A DNA stretch of 64,000 nt, taken from assembly GCA_964389575.1 (NCBI GenBank), contig CAYMFF010000005.1, positions 5,631-69,630 of the forward strand, written 5' to 3'. Positions 9,273 to 18,911 of the stretch are shown here, one piece after another. Both the position numbers and the translations under genes were made by a program. Source of the DNA: JAGNRR01 sp964389575 (GTDB lineage: Bacteria > Bacteroidota > Bacteroidia > Chitinophagales > Chitinophagaceae). The notes under the pieces were generated by a model. The model made no database searches, was not told where the DNA came from, and saw only the letters and a program-made list of their open reading frames with translations. Numbering within the stretch: the first letter of the stretch is position 1; each line of letters begins with the position of its first letter.

Positions 9273-10010
9273 TTATTCATGGTCACCTGCATGATCTTCT
9301 CCGTCATGATTTTCATGATCGTGATCTTCATCACTATGATTCGTTCCATGTGATTCATCGTCATGATGATCCTCTTCTGCCATTGCTACCTCTTCAGCGG
9401 ACTCTTCACTGATCATATTAAATGCGGCTCCTCCTTTTTCTGCTTGTACACTTTTTATGTAGGCAATTACTTGCCAGCGTTGTTTTGAATCCAGCTGACT
9501 AGAATAAGCTCCCATCATGTTTTTTCCATACATAATCGCGTGGTAAATTTTTCCTGCAGAAAAATTCAAATACTTTCCACCAATTAAATTTGCTGGAGCA
9601 GCTGCATATTTATCACTAGTATACAATGGACCTTGACCATCTAATTTTTCACCATGACAAATTCCACAATGAATCAAGTATAATCGCTCACCTTGCTCCA
9701 TGTCTTTAGCGTATAAAGTATAAGGATTTGTCAATGCTTTAGCTGCTGTTGTATCCTCTTCACTTATATGAGTAGGCAACCCTTGCTCTCTTGCAATTGT
9801 GTTTTTTACAGGCATCTTATTAAAACGTACGGTGCCTTTTTCTAAACCAATGTTTAGCACACTATCCGTTCCATTATAATAATCATAGGCTCTTGAATAC
9901 GTCATATCCGGAGCATATATCTTACCTGGATTTCTGCGGTAGTCTTTGCCACAAGACGTAACCACCAAAGCGCCTACTACAAATATTAATATGAAATGTA
10001 TCTTCTTCAT
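9273..10010 (-). CDS. actE: Alternative Complex III subunit ActE, monoheme cytochrome c lipoprotein
   Basis: 245 residues. A signal sequence ends in the lipobox VTSC. One heme c site CGICH lies near residue 115 with a later Met-rich region (MYGKNMMGAY) that can supply the distal ligand. The last 45 residues are almost entirely His, Asp and Glu. In ACIII, ActE carries a single heme c on the periplasmic face and is a candidate electron exit to the oxidase. The start ATG overlaps the actD stop by one base. Confidence 0.95.
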   Translation of the reverse strand: MKKIHFILIFVVGALVVTSCGKDYRRNPGKIYAPDMTYSRAYDYYNGTDSVLNIGLEKGTVRFNKMPVKNTIAREQGLPTHISEEDTTAAKALTNPYTLYAKDMEQGERLYLIHCGICHGEKLDGQGPLYTSDKYAAAPANLIGGKYLNFSAGKIYHAIMYGKNMMGAYSSQLDSKQRWQVIAYIKSVQAEKGGAAFNMISEESAEEVAMAEEDHHDDESHGTNHSDEDHDHENHDGEDHAGDHE

Positions 10011-10606
10011 TATATTACTTCTTGTGTTTGAATACTATTTAATTCTTGATAATCTTCTTTGTCATTCCACCAGCCATACCACCAGCCTTCTTCTGCTATT
10101 TGAACATCAGTATGCTCTGCACCGGTTGTTTTCATAAAACCTTCTACAGCTCCAGCATTACTATCGTTTACCTCGATAGCCATGACAAATTTATCATCTG
10201 TTTGACGTGGGTTAAAAATGTGCTTTTTTACGCCCGGCATAACTTGACATAAATAACAAAATGTCAAAACCATTCCAACTGCTGCAAATAAAACCGTTAA
10301 CTCAAATGTGATAGGAATAAAAGCGGGTAGTGGAAAATGTGGCTTACCACCAAAATTCTGTGGCCACCAAGTTGTGAAAATAGCTCCCATAAAACCAAGG
10401 GCTGTACAAGTTCCGGTTAATCCATAAATAAAACCAGCTACATGTAAATCACTTACTTTATAACCCAATGCTTCATCCAAACCATGCACCGCAAAAGGCG
10501 TATACACATCGTGTATTTTGTACCCTTCGCCTCGTGTTTTTTTCACCGCGTCAAATAATACAGCTTCGTCACTGTATATTGCGGTTGCGAATTTTTTTAT
10601 TGCCAT
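10010..10606 (-). CDS. actD: Alternative Complex III subunit ActD (DUF3341)
   Basis: 198 residues with two closely spaced central helices (about 78-100 and 112-140) flanked by soluble parts, the usual DUF3341 layout. It is a cofactor-free membrane subunit of ACIII. The N-terminal motif YDVYTPF-like (here IHDVYTPFAVHGLDEAL) is characteristic of the family. It lies 31 bases after actC and overlaps actE by one base, indicating translational coupling. Confidence 0.94.
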   Translation of the reverse strand: MAIKKFATAIYSDEAVLFDAVKKTRGEGYKIHDVYTPFAVHGLDEALGYKVSDLHVAGFIYGLTGTCTALGFMGAIFTTWWPQNFGGKPHFPLPAFIPITFELTVLFAAVGMVLTFCYLCQVMPGVKKHIFNPRQTDDKFVMAIEVNDSNAGAVEGFMKTTGAEHTDVQIAEEGWWYGWWNDKEDYQELNSIQTQEVI

Positions 10607-10637
10607 TGTTTTCTCTTTTAATTATTTATTATTCTAA

Positions 10638-12068
10638 TTAATGATGATGTGCTTGTTCTTCAATAAATGATTCTTCACTTTGCTCATCAATGGGTTTCAT
10701 TTCTTCTTTATACTTATCGCCACTCGTTTTCAATATAAACTTAATCTCTGCAATTGCAATTACTGGGAAGTACTTCGCGAATAGGAAGTAACAAGTAAAG
10801 AACAATCCAAACGACCCAAGATAAAATCCAATCTCTGGCCAACTGGGTGTATAATAAGACCAACTACTTGGTAAATAGTCACGGTGTAGAGACATGATAA
10901 TTACAAAACGTTCAAACCACATACCAATGTTCACGATAATACTCATGAAAAAGGTGAACCAAATATTTCGTCGCAATTTCTTGAACCAGAATAATTGAGG
11001 ACTTACAACATTACAAGTCATCATAGCCCAATAAGCCCACCAATAAGGACCCATTACACGAAGACGAAATGCTTCTTGCTCCCACAATACACCAGAATAA
11101 TATGCGATGAATAACTCAGTGATATAAGCAACACCTACAATAGAACCAGTAACTAAGATTACTTTATTCATCGCTTCCAGGTGACCAATCGTAATATACT
11201 CTTCAAGCTTCAATACTTTACGCGTGATAATTAAAAGCGTTTGTACCATCGCAAAACCGGAGAATACCGCACCCGCCACAAAGTAAGGAGGGAAAATAGT
11301 TGTGTGCCATCCAGGAATTACTGATGTAGCGAAATCAAACGATACAATAGTATGTACCGAAAGTACAAGTGGTGTACTTAATCCAGCCAATACCAACGAA
11401 AGATATTCATGACGTTGCCAGTGTTTTGCACTACCTGCCCAACCAAAAGAAGCTAGACCATATAAATTCTTTCGGAGTCCTGTTTTAGCTCGATCACGAA
11501 TTGTAGCAAAATCAGGAATTAAACCTGCATACCAGAATAAAAGTGAAACCGTGAAATAGGTCGAAATAGCAAATACATCCCAAAGCAGTGGTGAAACAAA
11601 GTTTGGCCATAACGGACCTCTTGAGTTACCATAAGGCAATACGAAGAAAGCATCCCACACACGGCCCATGTGCCAAATCGGGAATTGACCTGCACACATT
11701 ACCGCGAAAATTGTCATGGCCTCTGCCGCGCGATTCACACCCGTTCTCCAGCCTTGACGGAAAAGTAAAAGAATCGCAGAAATTAACGTTCCAGCGTGAC
11801 CAATACCTACCCACCATACGAAGTTGGTAATGTCCCAACCCCATCCTATTGTTCTATTCAAATTCCAAACACCGGTACCGTACTGTACTTCCCATGCAAC
11901 GCTAAACACACCAAACATAAGTAAGGAGGCGCTAATGAAAAAACCTAAATACCAAAGTTTCGTTGGCTTATTCTCGATAGGAGCACATATATCTTCGGTA
12001 ACCTGATGATAATCTTTCTTACCATCAACCAATGCTTCTCTGACGTATGATTCGTATTTTAAATGCAT
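10638..12068 (-). CDS. actC: Alternative Complex III subunit ActC (NrfD/PsrC-like menaquinol-binding subunit)
   Basis: 476 residues with about ten membrane helices; integral subunit of the NrfD family, proposed to bind and oxidise menaquinol next to the iron-sulfur subunit ActB. Recognisable segments include WWVGIGHAGTLISAILLLFR and an early LNRTIGWGWDITNFVWW. The C-terminus ends in an acidic stretch and HHH. It is encoded directly between actB and actD in the conserved act order. Confidence 0.95.
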   Translation of the reverse strand: MHLKYESYVREALVDGKKDYHQVTEDICAPIENKPTKLWYLGFFISASLLMFGVFSVAWEVQYGTGVWNLNRTIGWGWDITNFVWWVGIGHAGTLISAILLLFRQGWRTGVNRAAEAMTIFAVMCAGQFPIWHMGRVWDAFFVLPYGNSRGPLWPNFVSPLLWDVFAISTYFTVSLLFWYAGLIPDFATIRDRAKTGLRKNLYGLASFGWAGSAKHWQRHEYLSLVLAGLSTPLVLSVHTIVSFDFATSVIPGWHTTIFPPYFVAGAVFSGFAMVQTLLIITRKVLKLEEYITIGHLEAMNKVILVTGSIVGVAYITELFIAYYSGVLWEQEAFRLRVMGPYWWAYWAMMTCNVVSPQLFWFKKLRRNIWFTFFMSIIVNIGMWFERFVIIMSLHRDYLPSSWSYYTPSWPEIGFYLGSFGLFFTCYFLFAKYFPVIAIAEIKFILKTSGDKYKEEMKPIDEQSEESFIEEQAHHH

Positions 12069-12083
12069 TTTTTTCTTAAGGTT

Positions 12084-15000
12084 TTATCCGTGCGTTTCAG
12101 TTTTATGTTCTTGCTTATGATTTGCTTTTCCACCATGCTCTTCTCCGTGTGCTTCTAAATGAGCTCTTCCCTCTACATGATCTGTATTTCTAATCTTACT
12201 TAAATAATTAATATTTGGTAGCGTATGAATTTCTTCTAATGTATAGAATACTCTTTCTTTTTGTTCTTCATGACGCACCTTATAAATCTCACTAGATTTA
12301 TCATTTACATTACCAAAAGTAATGGCTCCAGTTGCACATGCTGTTTGACAAGCTGTTTGCGCTTCGCCATCTTTCATTACTCTACCTTCTTTTCGAGCAT
12401 CACGCTTCGCTGTTTGTAATTTCTGAACACAGAAGTTACATTTTTCCATAACCCCACGACTACGCACTGTAACATCTGGGTTCAACACCATTCTAGTTAC
12501 ATTATTATTCACGCCATCACGACGGCCATCTTCATATAAATTATGAACAAAACTATCTGCACCATTAAAATCACGCCAGTTAAATCGACGTACTTTATAC
12601 GGGCAGTTATTCGCACAATATCTTGTACCAATACAACGGTTGTAAGCCATTTGGTTAATTCCTTCTGAGCTATGATTGGTTGCATTTACCGGACACACAT
12701 TTTCACAAGGAGCATTATCACAATGCTGACAAAGCATCGGCTGGAAAACTGTTTGGATTGAAGAAGAATCTTCCACGTCACCACTGAAGTAACGATCGAT
12801 ACGAATCCAATGCATATCATGCACTTTCATCACACGCTCTTTACCAACAACCGAAACATTATTCTCTGCCTGACAAGCAATTGTACAAGCACTACAACCA
12901 GTACATGTGCTTAAGTCAATACTCATTCCCCATTTAATACCATGATTAGGATGTTGATCCATATGGTAAAGGGTACCATTATCTCTAAAAGCTTCTTGCC
13001 ATTCTTTTTCTTCTTCTGGCTCATCGTGTCCGTGTCCGCCGTGTCCATGATCATCTTTTTTGTGGTCGTCATGTTTTGCACCATGTGCATCACCATGATC
13101 ACCTTCTGCATGATCTCCACCATGATGATTTACACCATTAGCAGCTGTATAATGACCTAGTTCGTGTTCACGTTTGTTAGCCAAATGGTCTGGGTCTTTT
13201 TGGAACTCAGCCAATGTATATTCATGTAATATGGGTCGCTCTTGATAAGAGTGATGTGTTTGTGTTACCGCCAATGGATAGGTTTTACCAGCACTTTTTA
13301 CAGAGGCTTTAGTAGTGTATGCAATACCGGCCGCTGAAGCTTCTGCTAGTTGAGCAACTTTTACTCCAGTAACAACTTCACCGTTGTTGGCTGCCATACC
13401 AACACCCTCGCCACGTCCGTAACCCAGCGCAAGACCAATCACATTGTCGTGCATTCCAGGGATTACTAAAACAGGCATATCCACCGAACCATTTTTGGTT
13501 TTGATAGTTACAACTTGTTTTTCTCTTTCTACCTCATTTAAATCAGTCCACTGAGCGCCAAACTTCTTAGCCAAATTTTGCGACATGATCGCGTAATTAT
13601 CCCAAGTACATTTCGAAATTGGATCAGGCATTTCTAATAGCCAAGGATTATTACTCCAAGGACCACCAGCACCAATTCCTACTTTCTCATATAATACAAC
13701 TTCAACATCATCTTTGGCCATTGACGGCATAGCCGCGACTGCTGCAATTGCTTCTCCTGCACTTGCAGAAGCGCCTCCACTCATGCTGATACTCTCGGGC
13801 TCAATCAAACCATATTGCAACGCTTCGTCAAATGATTTTTGACCACCTAGCTTTCCAGTCCAATAGTTTTGATAATAATCATACCAAGTACCTTCTTCAC
13901 CAGCCCATGTCATTAAACTCTCTTGCCATTGACGTGTGTCAAATAAATTATTAATCGTAGGTTGTATAAATGAAACATAACCGCTAAATGGTTCTGCATC
14001 TCCCCAGCTTTCTAAGAAATGATGTGTTGGTGCTACTACAGTACAAACTGCTGCTGTTTCGTCTTTTCTATCGCTTAGCGAAACGCTTAATTTCGCTGAT
14101 TTTAATGATGATTTTATTTTATCACCTAATGGATGATCATATACCGGATTACAATCGTGGAATACAACCGCATTCACACCGCCACCACTTAATGCATCTA
14201 TAAAAGATTGCATATCAGTATCGCTTCCTTGCTTTGTCAAGTTAGCATTGGCTGTAGAAATGGTAGTTCCAAATGCACCAATTTTACTATTGATTGCATT
14301 TACAATCGCTTGAATATTTTTATCGTTACTACCACATACAACTAAACCACTTCCTGAAGAAAGTGCTTTTGCTGTCATAGCAATTCCTTTATTAATATAT
14401 TCATTATTCAGATTGGGCGACCCTCCGTCCATTGCGCTTAATAAAGCCGAAGCAATCGCTCCTAACTCGGAAGGACGACAAACTATTCGTTCATCAGAGT
14501 TCATTCCTGAAAGAGACATCACACCTTCAAACTGAATGTGCTTACTCATCTTTCTATTTTTCTTAGAAACTTTTCGTCCTTTACTATATTGCTTAGTATT
14601 CAAAGCTGAACTTCCCCAAGTACCCAAAAAGTCAGCACCCAAAGAAACTATTGTATCCGCTTGGTCAAAACGATACATGGGCAATGCTCTTGTACCAAAA
14701 CTAGCTTGGTTAGCATCTAAGGCACCACTGTAAGATACCGCATCGTATTGAACATGTGTTGCGCCAGAAGCTGCAACAAACTTATTTATAATATCATTTC
14801 CTGAAGGGCTATTTACAGAGGAGCTTACTAGGTAAACATTTCCGCTTAGGCCAGATTTTACTTTATCATCAACTGCTTTCCAAGTAGATTTTTTACCTCC
14901 AACCAATGGTGCTTGCAATCGAGCGGCATCGTATAGGTTTAAAACTGACGCTTGCATTCTTGCATCAGAAGCTCCTTCAAATAATTTACTATCTGTATTT

Positions 15001-15359
15001 CCTTCGATTTTAATCGGACGACCATCGCGCACTTTCACTAATGCCGGAATGGCTATACCACCATCTACAAAAGTAGATGCATAATGCAACGGAACACCCG
15101 GTGTTACGTCTTCGGGCTTGATAGCATACGGCAATGCTTTACGAACGGGCATTTCACAACTCGCCGCTAGAGTAGCTGCCACGGTTGTAAAGCCTAAATA
15201 CTTTAAAAAATCACGACGAGTAGTAGGTGCATTTTCTATGCTTTCTACATCAGCAAAAGGAACATCCGAGCTTTCTTCAAACTCGTTTTTCACCTTGGCC
15301 AAGTATTCTTCGCTCGGGTTGATTTCCTCTATTCCTCTCCAATATTTTTTTGTGCTCAT
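12084..15359 (-). CDS. actB: Alternative Complex III subunit ActB, molybdopterin oxidoreductase-like plus ferredoxin domains
   Basis: 1091 residues. A twin-arginine signal (TTRRDFLKYLGFTTVAA, about residues 46-62) directs folded export by Tat. A degenerate molybdopterin oxidoreductase-like region follows (about 75-730), then a His/Asp-rich insert (about 741-780), then a four-cluster ferredoxin module with CTGCSACTIAC (about 818), CQHCDNAPCENVCP, CIGTRYCANNCP and a last cluster starting CNFC and ending CQTACATGA. This fusion is the diagnostic ACIII subunit; ActB clusters wire the quinol site to the ActA hemes. The His-rich insert and a second His-rich C-terminus are lineage additions. Confidence 0.96.
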   Translation of the reverse strand: MSTKKYWRGIEEINPSEEYLAKVKNEFEESSDVPFADVESIENAPTTRRDFLKYLGFTTVAATLAASCEMPVRKALPYAIKPEDVTPGVPLHYASTFVDGGIAIPALVKVRDGRPIKIEGNTDSKLFEGASDARMQASVLNLYDAARLQAPLVGGKKSTWKAVDDKVKSGLSGNVYLVSSSVNSPSGNDIINKFVAASGATHVQYDAVSYSGALDANQASFGTRALPMYRFDQADTIVSLGADFLGTWGSSALNTKQYSKGRKVSKKNRKMSKHIQFEGVMSLSGMNSDERIVCRPSELGAIASALLSAMDGGSPNLNNEYINKGIAMTAKALSSGSGLVVCGSNDKNIQAIVNAINSKIGAFGTTISTANANLTKQGSDTDMQSFIDALSGGGVNAVVFHDCNPVYDHPLGDKIKSSLKSAKLSVSLSDRKDETAAVCTVVAPTHHFLESWGDAEPFSGYVSFIQPTINNLFDTRQWQESLMTWAGEEGTWYDYYQNYWTGKLGGQKSFDEALQYGLIEPESISMSGGASASAGEAIAAVAAMPSMAKDDVEVVLYEKVGIGAGGPWSNNPWLLEMPDPISKCTWDNYAIMSQNLAKKFGAQWTDLNEVEREKQVVTIKTKNGSVDMPVLVIPGMHDNVIGLALGYGRGEGVGMAANNGEVVTGVKVAQLAEASAAGIAYTTKASVKSAGKTYPLAVTQTHHSYQERPILHEYTLAEFQKDPDHLANKREHELGHYTAANGVNHHGGDHAEGDHGDAHGAKHDDHKKDDHGHGGHGHDEPEEEKEWQEAFRDNGTLYHMDQHPNHGIKWGMSIDLSTCTGCSACTIACQAENNVSVVGKERVMKVHDMHWIRIDRYFSGDVEDSSSIQTVFQPMLCQHCDNAPCENVCPVNATNHSSEGINQMAYNRCIGTRYCANNCPYKVRRFNWRDFNGADSFVHNLYEDGRRDGVNNNVTRMVLNPDVTVRSRGVMEKCNFCVQKLQTAKRDARKEGRVMKDGEAQTACQTACATGAITFGNVNDKSSEIYKVRHEEQKERVFYTLEEIHTLPNINYLSKIRNTDHVEGRAHLEAHGEEHGGKANHKQEHKTETHG

Positions 15360-15392
15360 ATTATATTATTTCGCTCCAATTATTTATTAATA

Positions 15393-16673
15393 CTAATAGT
15401 GGCATTTTTGACACTCCAAACCTCCAATATCACTCACCTTCACGTTTTCTCTTTTACCGTCTTTAATTTCTTGATGATACTTCTCAAATATTGAGTAGTA
15501 ATGATTATCAGCAAACTGAACATTCGTCTCACGGTGACAATTGATACACCATCCCATACTTAGTTCTGAATGTTGCTTGACCTCATCCATTTCTTCAATA
15601 TTACCATGACATTGCTGACACGCCACTTTACCAGACACTACGTGCACCGAGTGGTTGAAGTAAACGTGATCCGGTAAATTATGAATCTTAATCCATGGAA
15701 TAGCTGTTGCCAGAATTTCATTGGTTTTTGGATCACGGTTGTAGGCTTTCTTTTCAGGATTCCAACCAGCATATTTATATAACTTTTGAATTTCTGCCGT
15801 ACCGTTCACTTCTTCTCCTTCGGCAGTGTATAAAGGATGCTCTTCGGCTCCCGTGTATTCATTAATCTGTTTGTGACAATTCATACAAACATTCGTGCTT
15901 GGCACCATTGCATGACGCCCTTTTTCTGCTGCACTGTGACAGTATTGACAATTTATTTTATTAATACCAGCATGCACCTTATGCGAATAGAATATTGGTT
16001 GCTCTGGCATATAATCTTTCTGACGACCCATGTCTACACCTCCTTGAGAGATATAAACACCCACACCAATGAAGCAAAGGATAGCAAACAATGCGATATA
16101 TACTTTATTTCTGTAAAAAGGAATTGATTTCTTAGTAGGAAGGCCCATTTTATCATTGGCATTCTTATTAAGCATTTTGTTTACTTGTGATAAAACAAAA
16201 GCCGCTAATAATAACACAAGGGTCAGCAATGCATATAACCAGGTGTTACCTCCAGAAGAGGCTTCAGTTTGTACAACTTTTTCTCCACCGCCACCTCCGC
16301 CAGGTGGTTCGTAAGAATTTACGTAACTAATTATCGCATCAATCTCCTCATTCTTTAAGTTTGGGAAAGCCGTCATGGCTGTTTTGTTCCACTCGTTATA
16401 AAGGTCGTTTGCGTATTTATCGCCCGAAGCGATTACAACTGCTGAATTCTTAATCCACTTGTACAACCAATCTTGACTAGGCACTCTACCATCTACACCT
16501 TTTAGTGCTGGTCCTGTTCCATCCTTCAATGGGTGGTGACAAGATGCGCAGTTTGCTTGGAACAATGCTTTACCATCCTGGGCATCAGCCACGCTGGGCG
16601 TGGCAAATAAAGTAAGAAAAAAAACAAAAACTGTTAATATTCGTATATGAACTCTACACTGTGGTATGCGCAT
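15393..16673 (-). CDS. actA: Alternative Complex III subunit ActA, hexaheme cytochrome c
   Basis: 426 residues, first gene of the respiratory operon. After a signal sequence there is a single-heme cytochrome c domain (CASCH, about residue 41), a Gly-rich linker, two membrane helices (about 143-163 and 190-208), then five more CxxCH sites (CQYCH, CMNCH, CQQCH, CINCH, CQKCH). The classical pentaheme ActA core is thus preceded by an extra heme domain. The last heme motif is nearly at the C-terminus. It passes electrons from the ActB clusters towards the oxidase. Confidence 0.95.
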   Translation of the reverse strand: MRIPQCRVHIRILTVFVFFLTLFATPSVADAQDGKALFQANCASCHHPLKDGTGPALKGVDGRVPSQDWLYKWIKNSAVVIASGDKYANDLYNEWNKTAMTAFPNLKNEEIDAIISYVNSYEPPGGGGGGEKVVQTEASSGGNTWLYALLTLVLLLAAFVLSQVNKMLNKNANDKMGLPTKKSIPFYRNKVYIALFAILCFIGVGVYISQGGVDMGRQKDYMPEQPIFYSHKVHAGINKINCQYCHSAAEKGRHAMVPSTNVCMNCHKQINEYTGAEEHPLYTAEGEEVNGTAEIQKLYKYAGWNPEKKAYNRDPKTNEILATAIPWIKIHNLPDHVYFNHSVHVVSGKVACQQCHGNIEEMDEVKQHSELSMGWCINCHRETNVQFADNHYYSIFEKYHQEIKDGKRENVKVSDIGGLECQKCHY

Positions 16674-16703
16674 TTGTATAGTTTTATGTTAAAAAAGTTC
16701 GCA

Positions 16704-16739
16704 CAAAGGTAATTACGGATTGTGGAAATTTATCAACAA
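16704..16739 (-). promoter_or_regulatory. Promoter of the act-cta operon
   Basis: On the minus strand, TTG (16736-16734, or the adjacent TTG at 16739-16737) is followed after 22 (or 25) bases by TACCTTTG (16711-16704), matching the -33 TTG and -7 TAnnTTTG elements of Bacteroidota. The -7 box ends 30 bases before the actA ATG, giving a longer leader than most genes here. Confidence 0.7.
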
Positions 16740-16954
16740 TTGTCAAGAAAAAATGACATTCTAAAATTTGACACGAATCCTTTGTTTAATTGGATTTCGT
16801 GATGTAGCTCGATATTCATTATCGCAATAAAAATGGGATGTTTCCACAAATCTGTGGGACCCTACTAGGCCCGTACTTTTTTTGTTTGAAAAAAATAAAT
16901 TACACCCGGACGATATAATAGTTGGTTTTGCAAAAAAATAGCTCAAATTAGAAT

Positions 16955-17944
16955 CTACTTCCTTTTCAAATTCACTGGATGGGGTGGTGGAAGTCTCGAT
17001 GGACCATTGACGGTTTGATCAACTAAAGATAGATTCACAGTTCCGGAACGACCATCTCTACCATACTGCATAATCATACGGCTACGCTTTATTCCTTCAT
17101 TTTCGAGATAATTGGCTATGGCATCTACGCCTGCCCAACTTCTTTGTTGCGCCATATAAGAAGAATTGCCGTTTCCAGAAATTAGTACTTTTTTCAAAGG
17201 TTGTTTAACTAAATCTTTTAGGAGACTTTGTAATTGAAACTTTGCTCTGCTTAAGATTGGGTTGGTCACATAAGGAACATAAATAGTTTGATAATCAGCG
17301 GTCGCTTTTCGAGGTAGTCCAACACCATGCGGGCAATTCCAAATACATTCCCCTAATGGGTTCAATACAAAGGTTCTTCCCTTGTAAGTAACTTTTGCCC
17401 AACCGTTTGAAAAACTATCAATTCTTTCAAACCCAAATGGAACCATGAATTGATAATTCGTACCGAGCACGCCATACGTTCCTTCATCTTTTACAATACT
17501 ATAGTCATTTATAAAATCTCCAATGGAATCCATGGGTTCATAGTGATGATAGTCGCTTGCTGTAAATCCTCTTTCACCAATAATTTCCATTCCCTCTTGA
17601 ATATCAGGATATTCTGAATAATCTATAACAACAACCGCTAGACCATTATAATAAGGTCGTGCCATTTTAAATTTGGGCGGTCCAGCATCCCAATAGTCCT
17701 CATCATGAAAAGGTGTGCCATCTTTTTTTATATAAAACCACATACCGTTTTGTTTTACCGATGCCGAACCTTCACTAAAATTAAAAGCCGAATCATAGAT
17801 AGCAGGAATTACGGTTTGACCATTTTGCTCAAATCCATACTTTCCATTTTTACTTATTATTGTCAAGTTTGAATCAGTAGAATGTTGCGCAACTAATTGC
17901 GCAGCAAACAGGAGTAGAAAGAAAAGTATGATAAAATATTTCAC
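16955..17944 (-). CDS. Secreted WG-repeat protein with OmpA-like C-terminal segment
   Basis: 329 residues with a Sec signal (about 1-20). Residues 30-210 contain WG-type repeats (KYGFEQNGQTVIPAIYD, TYGVLGTNYQFMVPFGFERI), a fold thought to bind ligands or protein partners. Residues about 235-310 resemble a degenerate OmpA-C peptidoglycan-binding domain (KVLISGNGN, then RSWAGVDAIANYLENEGI). The start codon is GTG; a -7 box (TATTTTTG) lies eight bases upstream and supports it. It is a single gene, between the act operon and the exchanger. Role unknown. Confidence 0.75.
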   Translation of the reverse strand: MKYFIILFFLLLFAAQLVAQHSTDSNLTIISKNGKYGFEQNGQTVIPAIYDSAFNFSEGSASVKQNGMWFYIKKDGTPFHDEDYWDAGPPKFKMARPYYNGLAVVVIDYSEYPDIQEGMEIIGERGFTASDYHHYEPMDSIGDFINDYSIVKDEGTYGVLGTNYQFMVPFGFERIDSFSNGWAKVTYKGRTFVLNPLGECIWNCPHGVGLPRKATADYQTIYVPYVTNPILSRAKFQLQSLLKDLVKQPLKKVLISGNGNSSYMAQQRSWAGVDAIANYLENEGIKRSRMIMQYGRDGRSGTVNLSLVDQTVNGPSRLPPPHPVNLKRK

Positions 17945-17952
17945 CTTGCCAA

Positions 17953-17986
17953 CAAAAATACAGGTTAAAGTGTATTGCTAAACCAA
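17953..17986 (-). promoter_or_regulatory. Promoter of the WG-repeat gene
   Basis: Minus strand: TTG (17986-17984), 23 bases, then TATTTTTG (17960-17953), eight bases before the GTG start. It overlaps the 3-prime end of the exchanger gene. Confidence 0.5.
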
Positions 17987-18907
17987 AAACGAAAACGCGA
18001 TAAACGAAACATAACTCGCAAGCAGTATAACACCCTCCCAGCGGGTAAGTTTTTTGTTCCAGAGCATAAAGGCAAACATCAAGGTGGCTCCTATCATTAT
18101 AAGAATGCTCGTACTTTTAATTTCTACCGGTACCGAAATTTCACCCACCATTCGGCTAATACCGCCTATAGCAATCACATTATAAATATTAGAACCTAAC
18201 ACATTACCCACGGCAATTTCTGCTTTGCCTTTTCGCACGGCGGCCAGACTGACAAATAGCTCAGGGAGCGAGGTGCCAAGTGCTACTGCCGTCAAGGCAA
18301 TGATGGCAGGAGAAATATGGAAATAATCACCAATTTTAATCACACTAGCGATATTGTATTTAGCACCAAAATAAACGCCTAGGCCACCAAGCAATAAAAT
18401 GACCACTGTTTGCCAAGTAAGTTTAGGGGTTACTTCATCGCCCAAATCTTTTCCTTTGGACAATGAAAGTATCACGAATAGTAATGTAAGACCAAGAAAA
18501 GTTACGCCTTCCCAAAAAGCAATTTTCAAATCCCAAATAGCGTAAAAAAGAAAAGCGGTAGTTCCCAAGAGAAACGGTAAATCCAATCGTTTAAAATTAA
18601 ACTTGATTTGGATGGACTTGCCCAAAAATGCCACCGTTCCGATTATGAGCAATATGTTGGTTATATTAGAACCGACAATATTTCCTACCACAATTTCTGA
18701 CTCTCCGTGCTGCACCGCTAGAATAGAAGAAACCATTTCCGGCAAAGAAGTTCCAAGCGCAACGACCGTAACTCCTATAACAAAAGGTGGCAAACCCAAA
18801 GCCAAGCCTAATTTCTCTGAAGCCTCTATAAACTTACCCGAGGCAAAAACCAACAAAGCCAAACTAGCTATGAAAATTAGTGCAAGCAATAAAATATTAT
18901 CGGGCAT
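17978..18907 (-). CDS. Calcium/sodium antiporter (CaCA family, YrbG-like)
   Basis: 309 residues, about ten helices in two inverted halves. Each half carries an alpha-repeat: ALGTSLPEMVSS with GNIVGSNITN in the first, ALGTSLPELFVS with GNVLGSNIYN in the second; the acidic and Asn/Ser residues form the cation site. It probably exchanges Ca2+ (or K+) for Na+ at the inner membrane. I start it at the ATG at 18907 (MPDNILLL) and not at upstream in-frame starts, because a -7 box (TATCTTCG) ends four bases before this ATG and the upstream extension is not family-like. Confidence 0.93.
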   Translation of the reverse strand: MPDNILLLALIFIASLALLVFASGKFIEASEKLGLALGLPPFVIGVTVVALGTSLPEMVSSILAVQHGESEIVVGNIVGSNITNILLIIGTVAFLGKSIQIKFNFKRLDLPFLLGTTAFLFYAIWDLKIAFWEGVTFLGLTLLFVILSLSKGKDLGDEVTPKLTWQTVVILLLGGLGVYFGAKYNIASVIKIGDYFHISPAIIALTAVALGTSLPELFVSLAAVRKGKAEIAVGNVLGSNIYNVIAIGGISRMVGEISVPVEIKSTSILIMIGATLMFAFMLWNKKLTRWEGVILLASYVSFIAFSFLV

Positions 18908-18911
18908 GAAG

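Noticed and set aside
12923..13160. Open frames on both strands in the actB His-rich insert
   Set aside because: They follow from the repetitive CAT/GAT codons of the insert; actB reads through without interruption.
16761..16946. Possible 61-residue minus-strand gene between actA and the WG-repeat gene
   Set aside because: Low-complexity composition, no start signal, no homology recognised; it overlaps the region just upstream of the act promoter.
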